Of a stretch of 64,000 nucleotides of DNA, positions 24,148 through 31,619 are shown piece after piece. The stretch comes from Clostridia bacterium (GTDB lineage Bacteria > Bacillota > Clostridia > Christensenellales > CAG-138), in NCBI GenBank assembly GCA_017435905.1, contig JAFSEB010000063.1, forward strand, positions 1 through 64,000, in the 5' to 3' direction. The notes beneath the pieces are model-generated. The model worked only from the letters and a program-made list of their open reading frames with translations, searched no databases and was not told the DNA's origin. Each line of letters opens with the position of its first letter. Position 1 is the first letter of the stretch. The position numbers and the translations under genes are program-made.

Positions 24148-25104
24148 ATGAAACGATTACTGCTCCTGATGCTCGGCGCTCTGCTTTTTGCTGCGGCAGG
24201 GTGTACCGAAGATATCCCGGAGGAGCATCTTGACATCAACGATCCGCAGGAAGGCGTGTATACGAGTGCGGATCTGATCTCCTTTTTTGAAAACGGTGAT
24301 GCGGATACGGTTCGCCTCGGTGCGTCCATTGACCTTGGCGATGCACTTCTTTGCCTTTCAAAAGAGAGAGGTCCCATCACGGTATACGGTGACGGAAATA
24401 GCATCACCGGCAACGGAGACTGCGTGATTCGTCTTGATGACGGCGCATCGCTTCGGCTCGATGATGTGGAGATCATTGCCGGACGTGCCGGGATCGGCTG
24501 CCTCGGCAATGCACGGCTGAGCGGAAGCATGATGATCGTAAGCGTGGCACACTGCATTTACAGTGAAGGAGATCTTGTCATCGGTGAAAAAAGTGCCCTT
24601 CGCCTTGCAAGCAATGTGGGAACGGGCATGATCGCAAAGGGCTTGACGCTTCTTAAGGAAAGCACTTTGGATGCTGTAGGTCCGCTGGGCGGTCTGAATA
24701 TTCGGGGTGATGAGCTGCGCCTTGGCGAAGGCGTTACCGTCTCCGCACAAACGAAGGAAAACTACAATGCGCTTAAGTGTGAAGGCACATTGGCTCTTGA
24801 AGAAGGGGCAATGCTTTCCGTGACCAACACCGGAGAATACCACGGCGCAGAGATTCACGATCTTTCCGTGGAAGGCGTTGCAACGATCGAAGCTGTCGGT
24901 GGGGATAAAGGCGTCGGCATGTTCCTGTTTGAGCAGGAGGCGGATGTATATCTCGTAGGAAGCTGCACACCGGAGCTTCGCTTTGAGGTAGGGAATGGCA
25001 GCATCACCTTTGTTGCAGATGCATCCGATATCCCCGAACCTGAAGCGGAAGAAGCGGAAGAAACGGAAGAATTCGAAGAAACGGAAGAACCCACGGAAGA
25101 ATAA
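24148..25104 (+). CDS. Beta-helix-like lipoprotein with acidic tail
   Basis: The 318-residue protein has a lipoprotein signal peptide (MKRLLLLMLGALLFAAAGC). The body alternates short strands and turns (GPITVYGDGNSITGNGDCVI, DGASLRLDDVEI, GLNIRGDELRLGEGVTV), as in right-handed beta-helix proteins, and the last 30 residues are a Glu-rich tail of EEAEE/EETEE repeats. I do not recognise a named family. It shares its transcription direction with the anchored propeller protein 17 nt downstream; the two may act together at the cell surface. Confidence 0.65.
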   Translation: MKRLLLLMLGALLFAAAGCTEDIPEEHLDINDPQEGVYTSADLISFFENGDADTVRLGASIDLGDALLCLSKERGPITVYGDGNSITGNGDCVIRLDDGASLRLDDVEIIAGRAGIGCLGNARLSGSMMIVSVAHCIYSEGDLVIGEKSALRLASNVGTGMIAKGLTLLKESTLDAVGPLGGLNIRGDELRLGEGVTVSAQTKENYNALKCEGTLALEEGAMLSVTNTGEYHGAEIHDLSVEGVATIEAVGGDKGVGMFLFEQEADVYLVGSCTPELRFEVGNGSITFVADASDIPEPEAEEAEETEEFEETEEPTEE

Positions 25105-25121
25105 CTGTTTTAGGAGGGGCC

Positions 25122-26954
25122 ATGGCAAAGCGGAAACAGACCCGAAGGATCAGCAGGCATGCAGTGCGCCGCCGGAAATTTATCGTGCGCAGGATCGTGC
25201 TTCTTTTGTTGCTGCTGGCGGTGATCGCAGGGCTGACGCTTTTGCTGATCCGTATTTTTTCCGGAGATATTGCGCCCAAGGAGCAGCCGGAAGATCCTCT
25301 TCCCACCGTGATGCCGGAAGCAACACCTGCGCCTACACCGCCGCCGCCCACATCATTGCCTGCGGGGCTTGATGTCACGCCGCAGTCTGCGGACATGCTT
25401 TCCGCCATCGGTTTTCGCGGCGAGATCATGGACAAGCGGGATGAGGTCTCATCCTACATAAGACCGGAGCCCATCAGCTTCGGATCGGGGGATGAATACA
25501 CATCCCTTCGGGGCATTGGCACATACGGTGCGAACAATTACAGAAACAGCTTTACTTACGGCGTGCAGAACGTTTCCACGCAAACCCTTTCCCGTGTGTG
25601 GGATACCACCATCGGCACCCTTGATTGCGGTGAGGATGGCGTCTGGGCAGGCATCGGCTGGACGGGTATGCCCCTTATCGTGCAGTGGGATGAAACCGTA
25701 AGGCCTTTCCTTGGCGTATATGATGAGTTCAAAACAAAAGAAGGGTTTACGGAAGTCATCTATCCCGCCATGGATGGCAATATCTACTTCAAAGAGCTTT
25801 CTACGGGAAAGAATACCCGTGCGCCGCTGTATCTTGGCGTTGTCACAAAGGGTACGGCTACCCTTGATCCCCGTGGATATCCGCTTCTATATACGGGGCA
25901 GGGCATCATGAGCACCAGCGATGAAGGCACCCGGGGCGCCTGGTTCCGTGTCATTTCCCTGATCGATAATTCCGTCATTTGGGATTTCGGCGGACGCGAT
26001 CCCTTCTCGCCCCGCGAATGGCAGGCTTACGATTCCTCCGCCATGGTGGATGCGGAAACGGATACGCTGATCGTTGCGGGCGAAAACGGCGTTCTCTATA
26101 CGGTGAAGCTCAATACCGCATTTGACAGCATCAACGGCACGGTCAGCGTTTCGCCCGATGCGCTCACCAAGTACCGCTACAGCGCAAACGGCTACGGAAA
26201 CGGCGATAATGACAGGCAGTGGGGCATTGAAAGCTCCCCTGTATTCTGGAAGAATTATGCGTTCTTTACCGATAACGGCGGTTATCTGCAGTGTGTGGAT
26301 CTCAATACCATGCAGATCGTCTATGCAAAGGATGTGACCGATGACGGCGACGGCGGCCTTGTGCTGGAAGAAGACTATGAGGCAGGAACGCTGTACCTTT
26401 ATACCGCAAACGCCGTTGCCACGCAGGATGGCATCAGCGGCGGTTATGGCAAGAACTATCACAGAAAAATAAACGCCCTGACGGGCGAGATCGTTTGGGA
26501 AAAGGCGTGGGATGCTTCAAGCGGCAGCAGCACCACCAATGGCGGCACGCTGTCAACGCCCCACGTGGGTCACGGTGCCATCGAGGATCTTGTGATCTAT
26601 AATTCCTCCTGTATTCCCACCACGGTAAACGGGGAAGCGGTGGTCGGCGGCAGGATCGCAGCCTATGACAAAAAGACGGGGCAGGTAGTCTGGAGCCACG
26701 AGCAGGCTGCGGATTACTGGAGCTCACCGGTTGTGATCTACGACGCTGCAGAAAATGCATATTTGCTGCAGTGCGACAGGGGCGGCATCCTGACCATGCA
26801 CGATGCCCGTACCGGCGAAGTGCTCACCACCATTGATCTTGGATCCCGTATCGATGCAACACCTGCCGTATTCAACAACATGCTCGTTGTCGGTACAAGG
26901 GGCACGGGCGGCAGCGGTGAAGCACAGAAGATCATCGGTATCCGTATCGGTTAA
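25122..26954 (+). CDS. Membrane-anchored PQQ-like beta-propeller protein
   Basis: The 610-residue protein has a basic N-terminus, one membrane segment (RIVLLLLLLAVIAGLTLLLI), a Pro/Thr-rich linker (EATPAPTPPPPTS) and an outer domain made of propeller blades: DARTGEVLTTIDLGSRIDAT, IAAYDKKTGQVVWSH and INALTGEIVWEKAWDAS show the repeated Gly-x-x-hydrophobic-Trp blade ends. It resembles PQQ-binding-like repeat proteins of Clostridia; there is no sign of a catalytic site. AGGAGGGGCC precedes the ATG. Confidence 0.75.
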   Translation: MAKRKQTRRISRHAVRRRKFIVRRIVLLLLLLAVIAGLTLLLIRIFSGDIAPKEQPEDPLPTVMPEATPAPTPPPPTSLPAGLDVTPQSADMLSAIGFRGEIMDKRDEVSSYIRPEPISFGSGDEYTSLRGIGTYGANNYRNSFTYGVQNVSTQTLSRVWDTTIGTLDCGEDGVWAGIGWTGMPLIVQWDETVRPFLGVYDEFKTKEGFTEVIYPAMDGNIYFKELSTGKNTRAPLYLGVVTKGTATLDPRGYPLLYTGQGIMSTSDEGTRGAWFRVISLIDNSVIWDFGGRDPFSPREWQAYDSSAMVDAETDTLIVAGENGVLYTVKLNTAFDSINGTVSVSPDALTKYRYSANGYGNGDNDRQWGIESSPVFWKNYAFFTDNGGYLQCVDLNTMQIVYAKDVTDDGDGGLVLEEDYEAGTLYLYTANAVATQDGISGGYGKNYHRKINALTGEIVWEKAWDASSGSSTTNGGTLSTPHVGHGAIEDLVIYNSSCIPTTVNGEAVVGGRIAAYDKKTGQVVWSHEQAADYWSSPVVIYDAAENAYLLQCDRGGILTMHDARTGEVLTTIDLGSRIDATPAVFNNMLVVGTRGTGGSGEAQKIIGIRIG

Positions 26955-27310
26955 TTGATGGGGAGGATCGCAAACAGCAGCACGCCGAACAGATAGGATG
27001 CGCCGTTGAACAGAAGCGAAAGCAGAAACGGTTTCTTTCTTTCGGGAAGAAGGCTGCGCAAAAGGGCTCCTTCGGAAAGGGTGACCGCAGCTTCAAGGGC
27101 AAGCACCAGAAGAAGCGGCGCTGCTTTGCCGCAAAGGATGCCGATCAAACCAAGCACCATATTGAGAAGTGGATTTGTCAAAAGATTGATGAGGAACAGC
27201 AAGTGCTGTTCCTCTTTTTTAAAACGGAAAAGGGCCGCAATGCCCCCCTCGATTAAAACTGTGAGGGCAAGCGGCACAAGATAATACAAGATCGATTGCA
27301 GAAGCTGCAT
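26951..27310 (-). CDS. Small multi-pass membrane protein
   Basis: The 119-residue protein has about four membrane segments (ILYYLVPLALTVLIEGGIAA, LINLLTNPLLNMVLGLIGIL, LLLVLALEAAVTLSEGALL, LLSLLFNGASYLFGVLLFAI). ATG 27310 has AGGAAG 8 nt upstream; ATG 27316 overlaps the previous stop as TGATG but is too close to that site. No family is recognised. It is the last gene of the minus-strand operon that contains an MFS transporter and three short membrane proteins, and converges on the propeller gene, sharing 4 bases with its end. Confidence 0.65.
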   Translation of the reverse strand: MQLLQSILYYLVPLALTVLIEGGIAALFRFKKEEQHLLFLINLLTNPLLNMVLGLIGILCGKAAPLLLVLALEAAVTLSEGALLRSLLPERKKPFLLSLLFNGASYLFGVLLFAILPIN

Positions 27311-27315
27311 CGGCA

Positions 27316-27456
27316 TCACTTCCTGTTTTTCTTACATTTCAAAAAGACCAAAATAGCGGCAAAAACAATGATGATGCCGATCACTGCCAGAAAAACGTCA
27401 TTGTTACCGTCCGATGCAACGGGCGTGGGCATAATGAGATCAAGAAACACGGGCAT
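27316..27456 (-). CDS. Short single-pass membrane protein 1 (46 aa)
   Basis: The 46-residue product starts MPVFLDLIMPTPVASDGNND, then has one membrane segment (VFLAVIGIIIVFAAILVFL) and a basic tail KCKKNRK. The ATG at 27456 is preceded by AGGAAAGGAA. It resembles its two upstream neighbours in length, FLD/MLD motif near the N-terminus, acidic or Pro-rich linker, membrane segment and Lys-rich end, so the three probably arose by duplication. It is predicted N-out, C-in from the positive tail. Function unknown. Confidence 0.6.
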   Translation of the reverse strand: MPVFLDLIMPTPVASDGNNDVFLAVIGIIIVFAAILVFLKCKKNRK

Positions 27457-27480
27457 AAAAGCAGATTCCTTTCCTGGGGC

Positions 27481-27621
27481 TTACTTTTTGTTCTTTTTGA
27501 TGGCACGGATAATAAAGTATGCAGCAACAGCAACGATCCCAATGCCAAAGAGGATCGGCAGCAGAGCGAAAGCAAGGATCAGCCCCGGGGCAGCAACGTC
27601 GAGCATAATGGGAAGCAGCAT
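27481..27621 (-). CDS. Short single-pass membrane protein 2 (46 aa)
   Basis: The 46-residue product starts MLLPIMLDVAAPGLILAF and continues with a membrane segment (LLPILFGIGIVAVAAYFIIR) and the tail AIKKNKK. The last twelve residues (FIIRAIKKNKK) closely match those of protein 3 (FIIRALKKRK). AAAGGAG lies 6 nt before the ATG. It follows protein 3 by 15 nt. Confidence 0.62.
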   Translation of the reverse strand: MLLPIMLDVAAPGLILAFALLPILFGIGIVAVAAYFIIRAIKKNKK

Positions 27622-27636
27622 GGCGGTCTCCTTTCC

Positions 27637-27780
27637 TTATTTGCGTTTTTTCAGCGCACGGATAATGAAAAACAGCGCTGCCAGCACAACGATAACGCCG
27701 ATGTAAATGGGCAGCGGAGAATAAAGCAGCATGTCGATGGCGCTTGGCTCCGCAGCGTCAAGGAAAACGGGGTACAGCAT
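27637..27780 (-). CDS. Short single-pass membrane protein 3 (47 aa)
   Basis: The 47-residue product starts MLYPVFLDAAEPSAIDMLLY, then has a membrane segment (PIYIGVIVVLAALFFIIR) and the tail ALKKRK. AAGGAGG lies 7 nt before the ATG. The gene follows the MFS transporter gene by 12 nt and is the first of the three tandem short genes. Confidence 0.62.
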   Translation of the reverse strand: MLYPVFLDAAEPSAIDMLLYSPLPIYIGVIVVLAALFFIIRALKKRK

Positions 27781-27792
27781 AGTGGATCCTCC

Positions 27793-28857
27793 TTATTGCA
27801 TGGATTGTTCCTGAGGGAAAAACTCGTCTGCAGGCAAAACGGCGGCAGACTGTTTTGGACGAAGGGAGAAAAAGAGAAGAAACGCCGCAAAAAGCGTCAA
27901 TGCAGCCATCATTGGCAGGGATGCTTTGTAACCGTCCGGCAGCGCATAAAGCGGTGCGCTGCCAAGGAACAACGCCAGCGTTGTCAGCCCAAAGCCAAAG
28001 CCCGCATGGCCGGGCAGCGCAGCCATGACGGCAGAAAGGGTGAGGGGCATTGCAAGGTTGAAAAGGAAAATGCCGCCATAGGTCACAGCGTTTGCAGGGA
28101 AAAAGGCCATCACCAAGCCGCCGATGCCAACGCCAAGAAGCCCTACGATGCGGTAGGGGATCCCCCTTGTGAGGATGCCGCCGAGAAACTTTCCGAAAAA
28201 GGAGGCAGTAGCACCGAGGAGCACAAACATGGCGGTACCGCTCAGCGTTTCTACCGTAAAGCCCGCAAAGGAACGGATGCCGATGGAAACAAGGCAGCAC
28301 ATGATCGCACCGGCGCCAATGTGATCCATCGGGGAGGGGAGACGGATCTCCTCGCAGTGCCGTGGTGCGCCGCTGCCTCCCAGCCAAATACAGCCGATGG
28401 CAGCAAGAAGCAGCAGCACCAAAAACAGCGGGGAAAGCAGGCCGCCCTTGCCGGAAAGCGTACCAAGGGCGACGCCAAGGGCACCCGGTGCCACAAAGAT
28501 GCCTGCAAACAGCGCATCACCCGGGCGATGGCGGAGGGAAGTGACGGCACCGCCCACATGGAAAAGGGCATTGCCGACGCCAAGCAGCACCACGCTGACA
28601 ATGGGATAGGCAAGGGAAAGCACACCCCATGCCACAAGTCCGCAGCCAAGCACGGTATAGGGACGGGCATCATCCGTGCGGTCGATGAGCGCACCGAGGG
28701 GTGCCTGCAAAGCGAATGCAAGAAAGTTATAAAGAAGGATCAGAACGGGTGCATGCTCTCCACGCAGGGCGGCGGACCAAAACGCAAAAAAGCAGGAAAG
28801 ATCCACCGTAAAGTGTGCTGCGGCATGAAACGCAAGCCGTCTTTTTTCGCCGGTCAT
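27793..28857 (-). CDS. MFS transporter
   Basis: The 354-residue protein has ten to twelve membrane segments and the loop motif LGALIDRTDDARPY, a variant of the MFS motif A (G-x-x-x-D-R) between segments 2 and 3. Other segments are VLSLAYPIVSVVLLGVGNAL and YGGIFLFNLAMPLTLSAVMA. It resembles the small MFS proteins of gut Clostridia with no assigned substrate. ATG 28857 has GGAGG 5-6 nt upstream; the longer frame has no ribosome site. It is the first gene of the operon with the three short membrane proteins. Confidence 0.8.
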   Translation of the reverse strand: MTGEKRRLAFHAAAHFTVDLSCFFAFWSAALRGEHAPVLILLYNFLAFALQAPLGALIDRTDDARPYTVLGCGLVAWGVLSLAYPIVSVVLLGVGNALFHVGGAVTSLRHRPGDALFAGIFVAPGALGVALGTLSGKGGLLSPLFLVLLLLAAIGCIWLGGSGAPRHCEEIRLPSPMDHIGAGAIMCCLVSIGIRSFAGFTVETLSGTAMFVLLGATASFFGKFLGGILTRGIPYRIVGLLGVGIGGLVMAFFPANAVTYGGIFLFNLAMPLTLSAVMAALPGHAGFGFGLTTLALFLGSAPLYALPDGYKASLPMMAALTLFAAFLLFFSLRPKQSAAVLPADEFFPQEQSMQ

Positions 28858-28936
28858 AAAGCCTCCTTCACTGACAGTATCTATTTCAATAAACGTACGG
28901 TGAGATAAAACGGTTCCGGGAAATGTACTTTCGTGT

Positions 28937-28945
28937 ATTATACCA
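28937..28945 (-). promoter_or_regulatory. Extended -10 promoter of the MFS operon
   Basis: On the minus strand TGGTATAAT gives a TGn extended -10 with a perfect TATAAT (plus-strand 28937-28942), about 80 nt before the MFS start codon. No good -35 is seen. Confidence 0.5.
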
Positions 28946-29079
28946 TACGCAATGTGAAAAGTATTTGAAATCAAAAGAAATCGTTGGCGTTTTTGCTGCC
29001 GATGCGGTAACATGTACACAGGAAACAAACGGCAGAATACTATCCTTACAATCGGTTTCCCGAAACGGAGGAAGGCTTT

Positions 29080-29175
29080 TTGAAGAAATCAATGCGGATC
29101 CTTTGCCTTGTGCTGGCTGGAATATTTGTTGCATCCCTTCTCATTACCATCGTGATGAGCTTCACCATGATCTGA
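29080..29175 (+). CDS. 31-aa single-pass membrane peptide
   Basis: A TTG at 29080 has GGAGG 9 nt upstream and opens a 31-codon frame for MKKSMRILCLVLAGIFVASL followed by LITIVMSFTMI, a single hydrophobic segment with a basic N-terminus. It ends 22 nt before the start of the aminotransferase gene, so it could be a short coupled peptide or an unprocessed signal-like membrane peptide. Evidence is limited to the ribosome site, the hydrophobic pattern and the context. Confidence 0.4.
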   Translation: MKKSMRILCLVLAGIFVASLLITIVMSFTMI

Positions 29176-29197
29176 TCGTCCAAAGAGGGAGTATCAA

Positions 29198-30320
29198 ATG
29201 AAGAAAAAAACATATCCCCCTTGCAACGCCGCATATGTCGGCAGAGGGGTACGAGCTTGCGTACATCCGGGATGCGTTTGAGAAAAACTGGATCGCACCG
29301 CTCGGGGAAAATGTAAATGAATTTGAAGCGGCACTTTGCGGCTTTACGGGTGCTCCCCATGCGGTGGCGCTTTCTTCCGGGACCGCTGCGCTGCATCTTG
29401 CGCTGCTGCTTCTCGGTGTAGGGGCAGGGGATACGGTCTTTTGTCAGGATCTGACCTTTGCGGCAACGGCAAACCCCATCGTATACTGCGGCGCAAAGCC
29501 TGTTTTTATCGATTCGGAAGAAGACAGCTGGAATATGTCTCCCGCTGCGCTGGAACGTGCGTTTCATGAATATGGCGTGCCGAAGGCTGTGATCGTTGTG
29601 CACCTTTACGGCAACCCTGCAAAGATGGAAGAACTGCTTTCCCTTTGCACACGCTACGGCACCGTTCTGATCGAGGATGCAGCAGAAGCGCTTGGCAGCG
29701 TATACCGGGGCATTCCCTGCGGTGCGCTGTGCCGCTTCGGTGTGCTTTCCTTCAACGGAAATAAGATCATTACCACATCGGGCGGCGGTGCACTGCTTTG
29801 CGGTGACGGGGAAGAGGCAAAGCATGCGCTGAAGCTTGCCACGCAGGCAAGGGAGCCCTTTCCCTGGTATGAACATGAGGAGATCGGCTATAACTACCGT
29901 CTCAGCAATATTGCAGCCGGCATCGGCCGTGGGCAGATGCGTGTGCTTGCCGACCGTGTGGAGCGGAAACGGGAGATCTATGAATTGTACCGACAGCTGC
30001 TGCAGGATGTGCCCGTTTTGATGCAGCAGGAGCTTCCGGATGCGGTTTCCAACAGATGGCTGACAGCACTGCTTCTTCCGAAAGGCGGTCCTGCGCCCGA
30101 TGAAGCCATTGCCGCTTTGCGCAAGGCGGATATTGAAGCAAGGCACATGTGGAAACCCATGCATATGCAGCCTGTCTTTGCAAACGCTCCCTTTGTCGGC
30201 GCAGAGGAAAGCGCCGTCAGCGAAATGCTGTTTTCCCGCGGCATATGCCTGCCCGGCGATACAAAACTGACGAATGATGATATCGGCCGGGTGGCTGAAA
30301 CGTTAAAAAGCGTGTTTTAA
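29198..30320 (+). pseudogene. DegT/DnrJ/EryC1 aminotransferase with a poly-A frameshift at codon 4
   Basis: From 29211 on the frame encodes a full PLP enzyme: HIPLATPHMSAEGYELAYI, ENWIAPLG-type start, SGTAALHLAL, and the PLP lysine in LSFNGNKIITTSGGGALL. These aminotransferases make 4-amino sugars such as those in surface glycans. The only start with a ribosome site (AGAGGGAG, ATG 29198) is out of frame because of the A7 run 29204-29210; with A6 it reads MKKKHIPLATPHM, the family N-terminus. The internal ATG 29235 has no ribosome site. The lesion may be a read error, a true mutation, or a slippage site. Confidence 0.8.
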
Positions 30321-30337
30321 CAAGCGCTCATAAAAAA

Positions 30338-30369
30338 CAAGAGCCCGAAACATCCGTTTCGGGCTCTTG
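30338..30369. terminator. 14-bp terminator hairpin between convergent genes
   Basis: CAAGAGCCCGAAAC-ATCC-GTTTCGGGCTCTTG is a perfect 14-bp stem. A run of A precedes it, so the T-tract is on the minus strand (end of the nitroreductase gene); on the plus strand it lacks T but follows the aminotransferase gene. Confidence 0.8.
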
Positions 30370-30387
30370 CTGTTGCTGAAAGGTGTC

Positions 30388-31127
30388 TTATTCCTGCTGT
30401 CCGGGGGCAAAATCGCGGAGATACTGCCGCACGGAACGGGTCATCTCTCTTGAAAAGTCGGAATTGTATTTGCGCTTGCAGAAGGCATGGATCCAGCCGT
30501 CATATGATTCCTCCGTGCAGTTTTTCACAAGCATGTCATGAAGCTCCTGTTCACCCAGCTGCCTGTATGTGTTTTCATGCACGATGTATTCCATTTTGCA
30601 GCGGGGGCGCTTTTCACGCTGCTTCTGCTGCGGGGTAGGGTAACCGAAAACCAGCATTGCGGCAGGAAAACGTATTTGGGAAGGTTGAGCACTTTGCGGT
30701 GGATCTCCGCATTTTCCATCACATCACCGATATAGCATGAACCAATGCCGTAGGATTCTGCAGCCACCACCGCATTCTGTGCGGCGATGAGCGCATCGTC
30801 AACCGCAAGCATCAGATCACCCTCGCCGGGCAGCCGGGGCTCACAGCCCGCAAAACGGTATGCGGTATACCATTTCAGGCAGTCTGCCAAAAAGATGAGT
30901 ACCAGCTTCGCATCTGCAATAAAGGGTTGGTGATCGCAGCTTTCGCTGAGGGAGCGCTTCAGCTCCTCATCCGTAATGCGCAGAATGGTATAAAGCTGCT
31001 GATTGCCGGCGGTGGGGGCCATGGCGGCAGCGGTCAGGATCTCCTGCACGATTTCCTCATCTATTTCTCTGTCTTCATATACACGCACGGATTTTCGCAT
31101 ATACAGTTGCTCGATCGTTTTGTTCAC
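30388..31127 (-). pseudogene. Nitroreductase-family protein split by a one-base deletion
   Basis: The N-terminal part is typical of FMN nitroreductases: LYMRKSVRVYEDREIDEEIV, AAAMAPTAGNQQ (FMN binding) and AAQNAVVAAESYGIGSCYIG. At the A4 run 30667-30670 (T4 on the coding strand) the frame changes: LPKYVF is followed by nonsense, while the other frame gives the expected PAAMLVFGYPTPQQKQREKR and a C-terminal extension to 30388. One more T restores the whole protein. GTG 31127 has CGGAGG upstream. Substrate unknown. Confidence 0.8.
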
Positions 31128-31185
31128 GGCAGTACCTCCGTTCGGATGTGTTTTTTATGGTATGACAGCATATCGATCAGCACAA

Positions 31186-31214
31186 ATTATAGCATCCTTT
31201 TATGTGCAAAACAA
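31186..31214 (-). promoter_or_regulatory. Sigma-A promoter of the nitroreductase gene
   Basis: On the minus strand TTGTTT (31209-31214) and TATAAT (31186-31191) are 17 nt apart, 59 nt before the GTG at 31127. Confidence 0.6.
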
Positions 31215-31315
31215 TCATACCGCTGAAAGAGTGCGTGTATTGAAGGGGGAAACTGCGATGCAAAAAGTGAAAACATCCATTGAAATATATTATATATAAT
31301 TTGCCTAAAAGCATG

Positions 31316-31344
31316 TTGACACGCTTCGGCTGCGGCGTTATACT
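31316..31344 (+). promoter_or_regulatory. Strong sigma-A promoter of the leader peptide / ABC transporter operon
   Basis: A perfect TTGACA (31316-31321), a 17-nt spacer and TATACT (31339-31344) make this one of the best promoters in the window. It drives the leader frame at 31388. Confidence 0.85.
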
Positions 31345-31387
31345 ACAGAAAAATTGATCCGGCTGCCGGAAGAAAGGAGAAAACACC

Positions 31388-31504
31388 ATGTTCAATACTC
31401 GTGCAAATGTGCAGCATGTTTCGTTCAACTCCTTTTTCGGCTTTACCAAGGTCCGCTTTGCGGGCCGTTTGGTCGTGGAAAAAATGCCGGTTGATGCAGC
31501 ATAG
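31388..31504 (+). CDS. Phe-rich 38-codon leader peptide
   Basis: ATG 31388 follows AAAGGAG with 8-nt spacing and opens a 38-codon frame with six Phe, five of them within codons 13-24 (SFNSFFGFTKVRF). The sequence has no membrane segment or recognised domain. Placed between a strong promoter and a terminator, with a set of mutually exclusive stems overlapping its 3' half, it fits a transcription attenuation leader in which ribosome stalling at Phe codons relieves termination. It could alternatively be a small functional protein. Confidence 0.65.
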   Translation: MFNTRANVQHVSFNSFFGFTKVRFAGRLVVEKMPVDAA

Positions 31505-31560
31505 TCAGCATACATTTGCGTATTGCGGCTCTGCCTCTAAGGCAGGGCCGTTTTTATTTT
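31450..31560 (+). promoter_or_regulatory. Transcription attenuator (1:2, 2:3, 3:4 stems)
   Basis: Region 1 GGTCCGC (31450-31456) pairs with region 2 GCGGGCC (31460-31466) over a TTT loop. Region 2 extended (GCGGGCCG, 31460-31467) can instead pair with region 3 CGGCTCTGC (31526-31534) with one bulged T. Region 3 CGGCTCTGCC (31526-31535) pairs with region 4 GGCAGGGCCG (31541-31550) and T5ATTTT follows, an intrinsic terminator. A ribosome stalled at Phe codons 16-19 (31433-31444) would cover region 1, free region 2 and favour the antiterminator. Confidence 0.65.
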
Positions 31561-31576
31561 GTAAAACGCGTTTTAC
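31561..31576. repeat. Perfect 16-bp palindrome after the attenuator
   Basis: GTAAAACGCGTTTTAC is a perfect palindrome between the terminator T-tract and the ribosome binding site of the substrate-binding protein gene. It could be a repressor site or simply a second hairpin. Confidence 0.5.
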
Positions 31577-31619
31577 CACGTTTTAATACATTCAAAAGAT
31601 TTCTGAAGGAGAAAAAACA

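Noticed and set aside
30338-30369. Hairpin as an attenuator of the nitroreductase gene
   Set aside because: It lies after both convergent genes, so it acts as a shared terminator and not a leader element.
31258-31296. 12-codon frame after AAGGGGG, upstream of the leader promoter
   Set aside because: It is very short, AT-rich, ends in TATATATAA and has no promoter of its own; more likely chance.
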